A DNA stretch of 61,960 nt. Origin: JBBCJM01 sp037190175 (GTDB lineage Bacteria > Pseudomonadota > Alphaproteobacteria > Rhodobacterales > Rhodobacteraceae). Within the stretch, counting starts at the first letter, position 1. Every line of letters starts with the position of its first letter. The stretch is taken from the NCBI GenBank assembly GCA_037190175.1, contig JBBCJM010000134.1:1-61960 (forward strand). Reading direction: 5' to 3'. The notes beneath the pieces were generated by a model. That model had not been told where the DNA came from. It made no database searches and saw only the letters and a list, made by a program, of their open reading frames with translations. Both the position numbers and the translations under genes were made by a program. Shown here piece after piece: positions 59,954 through 61,960 of the stretch.

Positions 59954-60936
59954 CCCATGCCGCGCTGCCCAAGATCGAGCTGCACCTGCACCTGGAGCGC
60001 GCGGCACCCCCGGCCTTCGTCCGCGGGCTGGCGCGCGAGAAGCACATCGACATCGCCGGCATCTTCGACGAGCAAGGACATTACCGCTTCACCGACTTCT
60101 GGCACTTCCTGAAGGTCTACGAGGCCGCGACCTCGGTGCTGACCACCCCGCAGGACTATGCCCGCCTGACCCGGGCGGTGCTGGAGGAATCCGCCGCAAG
60201 CGGGGTGATCTATTCGGAAACCTTCCTCTCCCCCGACTTCTGCGGCAACCGCGACCTCTCTGCCTGGCGCGAATACCTGCACGCGATCCGCGATGAGGCC
60301 GAAGCCATCGAACGCGAAGGCGGCCCCACCCTGCGCGGCGTGGTCACCTGCATCCGCCACTTCGGGCCGCAGAAGGCGCGCGAGACCGCCCTCTGCGCGG
60401 CGGAAACCGCCGGCGAGTTCATCACCGGCTTCGGCATCGCCGGCGACGAAAGGGCGGGCAGCCCCAAGGACTTCGCCTGGGCTTTCGACTGCGCCCGCGA
60501 GGCGGGGCTGGGGCTCACCGCCCACGCCGGCGAATGGGGCGGGCCGGAGAGCATCCGCGATGCGCTCGACGCCCTCAAACCCGCCCGCCTGGGCCATGGC
60601 GTGCGGGCCATCGAGGACCTGGCGCTGGTGGACCGGCTGGCGGAAGAGGGCACGGTGCTGGAGGTCTGCCCGGGCTCCAACATCGCGCTGGGCCTTTACC
60701 CGGACTGGCGGCGGCATCCCATCGCGGAGCTGGACCGGCGGGGGGTCAGGGTCACGATCTCCACCGACGACCCGCCCTTCTTCCACACCACCATGGCCCG
60801 CGAATACGACCGCCTGCACGACGCCCACGACTGGGACGAGGGGCAGTTCGCCCGCCTGAACCGCACGGCACTCGCCGCCGCCTTCTGCGACCCCGCCACC
60901 CGCGACCGCATCGCCAAACGCCTGGAGCCCGCATGA
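59950..60936 (+). CDS. add: Adenosine deaminase family protein
   Basis: Metal-dependent TIM-barrel deaminase, 328 residues, starting at GTG 59950. The first metal motif is KIELHLHLERAAPP, then the catalytic ETFLSPDF, LGLTAHAGEWGGPESIRDAL with His and Glu, RLGHGVRAIED, and VTISTDDPPFFHTTM carrying the Asp pair. In many ADAs the first motif ends HLEG or HLDG; here the Gly is Arg. Its role in the operon is deamination of (deoxy)adenosine. Adenine deaminase is a weaker alternative. Confidence 0.93.
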   Translation: MTHAALPKIELHLHLERAAPPAFVRGLAREKHIDIAGIFDEQGHYRFTDFWHFLKVYEAATSVLTTPQDYARLTRAVLEESAASGVIYSETFLSPDFCGNRDLSAWREYLHAIRDEAEAIEREGGPTLRGVVTCIRHFGPQKARETALCAAETAGEFITGFGIAGDERAGSPKDFAWAFDCAREAGLGLTAHAGEWGGPESIRDALDALKPARLGHGVRAIEDLALVDRLAEEGTVLEVCPGSNIALGLYPDWRRHPIAELDRRGVRVTISTDDPPFFHTTMAREYDRLHDAHDWDEGQFARLNRTALAAAFCDPATRDRIAKRLEPA

Positions 60937-61559
60937 GCCTGACCGTCGTCACCCACCCGCTGGTGCAGCACAAGCTGACGCTGATGCGCGAGAAGGACAC
61001 TTCCACCGCCTCGTTCCGCAAGCTTTTGCGCGAGATCAGCCTGCTCCTGGCCTACGAGATCACCCGCGAGATGCCGATGACCACCCGGCCCATCGAGACG
61101 CCGCTGGAGCCGATGGACGCACCGGCCATCGAGGGCAAGAAGCTGGCGCTGATCTCGATCCTGCGGGCGGGCAACGGGCTCTTGGACGGGATCCTGGAGC
61201 TGATCCCGGCGGCGCGGGTGGGCTTCGTGGGCCTCTACCGCGACCCGCAGACGCTGCAGCCGGTGCAGTACTACTGCAAGCTGCCGGAGCGGCTGGAAGA
61301 ACGCATCTGCATCGTGCTGGACCCGATGCTCGCCACCGGCAATTCCTCGGCCGCGGCGGTGGATCTGGTGAAGCAGGCGGGCGGGCGCGACATCCGCTTC
61401 CTCTGCCTGCTGGCCGCGCCGGAAGGGGTGAGGCGGATGCAGGAGGCCCATCCCGACGTGCCCATCGTCACAGCGGCTGTGGACAGCCACCTGAACGACC
61501 ATGGATATATTGTGCCCGGGCTAGGGGATGCGGGCGACCGCATGTTCGGTACAAAATAA
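60933..61559 (+). CDS. upp: Uracil phosphoribosyltransferase
   Basis: Salvages uracil with PRPP to UMP; 208 residues. LVQHKLTLMREKDTSTASFRKLL at the N-terminus, ISILRAGNGLLDGILELIP, the PRPP loop VLDPMLATGNSSAAAVDLVK and the C-terminal uracil-binding IVPGLGDAGDRMFGTK are conserved. It uses uracil released by deoA action on deoxyuridine formed by cdd, so it closes the pathway. ATG 60933 overlaps the add stop as ATGA; it is the last gene of the operon. Confidence 0.97.
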   Translation: MSLTVVTHPLVQHKLTLMREKDTSTASFRKLLREISLLLAYEITREMPMTTRPIETPLEPMDAPAIEGKKLALISILRAGNGLLDGILELIPAARVGFVGLYRDPQTLQPVQYYCKLPERLEERICIVLDPMLATGNSSAAAVDLVKQAGGRDIRFLCLLAAPEGVRRMQEAHPDVPIVTAAVDSHLNDHGYIVPGLGDAGDRMFGTK

Positions 61560-61625
61560 GGTAATTGCCGCTTTACTCGGAAACAATCCTGCCCCATTGT
61601 GGAGCCGATCCTCACGGGGGGCGGG

Positions 61626-61960
61626 ATGCTGTTGCGACGACTGGCCCTGGCCGGGCTGATGGCCACCTGCGCCACGGGCGCCTGGGCTGACCTGAAGGGC
61701 CCGCGCGAACTGCCGCCCGCGGGCTTCACCGGCCAGCAATACGTGGACAGCGCGGGCTGCGTGTTCCTGCGCGCGGGCCTGGCGGGGCAGGTGAACTGGG
61801 TGCCGCGGGTCAGCCGCGACCGGCGGCAGATCTGCGGCCAGATCCCCAGCTTCACGCCCGAGCCGGCGGTCACCGCCGCGGCCGAACCCGCCCCGCCGCC
61901 CCGCCGGGCGGCCGATCCCGTCGACACCGTGGCCTCGGCGCCCACGCCCCCACCGCGGCC
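61626..61960 (+). CDS. Secreted Pro-rich protein, N-terminal part (SPOR-type candidate)
   Basis: From ATG 61626 the frame is open to the window end, at least 111 residues. A Sec signal peptide (MLLRRLALAGLMATCATGAWA) is followed by a short cysteine-containing domain (FTGQQYVDSAGCVFLRAGLAG, then QICGQIP) and a Pro/Ala-rich linker. The order is typical of Rhodobacterales proteins ending in a peptidoglycan-binding SPOR domain, but that domain would lie outside the window, so this is an inference. The 66 bases before it, after upp, hold no clear terminator. Confidence 0.8.
   Translation, partial: MLLRRLALAGLMATCATGAWADLKGPRELPPAGFTGQQYVDSAGCVFLRAGLAGQVNWVPRVSRDRRQICGQIPSFTPEPAVTAAAEPAPPPRRAADPVDTVASAPTPPPR

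Overview
This is a high-GC, gene-dense bacterial chromosome segment. The gene families and their order fit an alphaproteobacterium of the Rhodobacterales (Rhodobacteraceae/Paracoccaceae). Pointers are a dapF-mtaB pair, an lpoA-like/rsmI/yraN/gshB block, an NDUFS4-type complex I accessory gene, a DUF2125 protein, a BKACE-plus-carnitine-dehydrogenase operon, and intergenic ATATCCCGGGG-type hairpin repeats. Genus cannot be fixed from the sequence alone. I see no prophage, plasmid origin, rRNA operon or CRISPR array; the region reads as core chromosome with a few small mobile or accessory items. No stretch longer than about 300 bases lacks a gene.

Layout. 1-3000: end of a conserved hypothetical gene, tRNA-Lys, dapF and mtaB. 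3000-6740: a quinone oxidoreductase and a DEAD-box RNA helicase with a long repetitive basic tail. 6740-14570: murJ-glnD-lipoprotein on the minus strand, divergent from rsmI-yraN-gshB. 14570-20350: a DUF1810 protein, a GMC oxidoreductase, a CocE-type hydrolase and a polar amino acid ABC permease plus binding protein without an ATPase. 20400-25060: minus-strand chain coaBC-dut-moeB-like-chaC-like, each overlapping the next by a few bases, divergent from cobU and a histidine phosphatase. 25060-28430: a YbjN-like protein, a glutathione transferase with an added cysteine domain, and comM.

28430-35600 is a seven-gene minus-strand operon that I read as gamma-butyrobetaine/carnitine catabolism: a BKACE cleavage enzyme, a lipocalin, a carnitine dehydrogenase fused to a thioesterase, an acyl-CoA dehydrogenase, a SelW-like CxxC protein, an NDP-forming acyl-CoA synthetase and an enoyl-CoA hydratase. 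It would convert trimethylammonium acyl compounds to glycine betaine. 35880-44100: an M3 oligopeptidase, a pseudo-receiver-like protein, a cold-shock gene, an ABM monooxygenase, a DUF72 protein, a REP-associated tyrosine transposase with three REP palindromes, uvrB and a methyltransferase. 44100-54000: NDUFS4 homologue, DUF2125 protein, GNAT, tRNA-Arg, an enolase-superfamily enzyme with a transporter, two alpha/beta hydrolases around a PLP dehydratase, and prpE. 54000-61960: a BrnT/BrnA toxin-antitoxin pair, maeB, the tightly overlapping nucleoside-salvage operon cdd-deoA-deoB-add-upp, and the start of a secreted Pro-rich protein.

The most notable non-coding signals are four copies of a dispersed GC-rich hairpin repeat, in two stem versions and partly 47-nt identical 33 kb apart; a second long-hairpin family at 18.7 and 23.9 kb; and the transposase-REP unit, whose REPs carry the stop codons of both converging genes.
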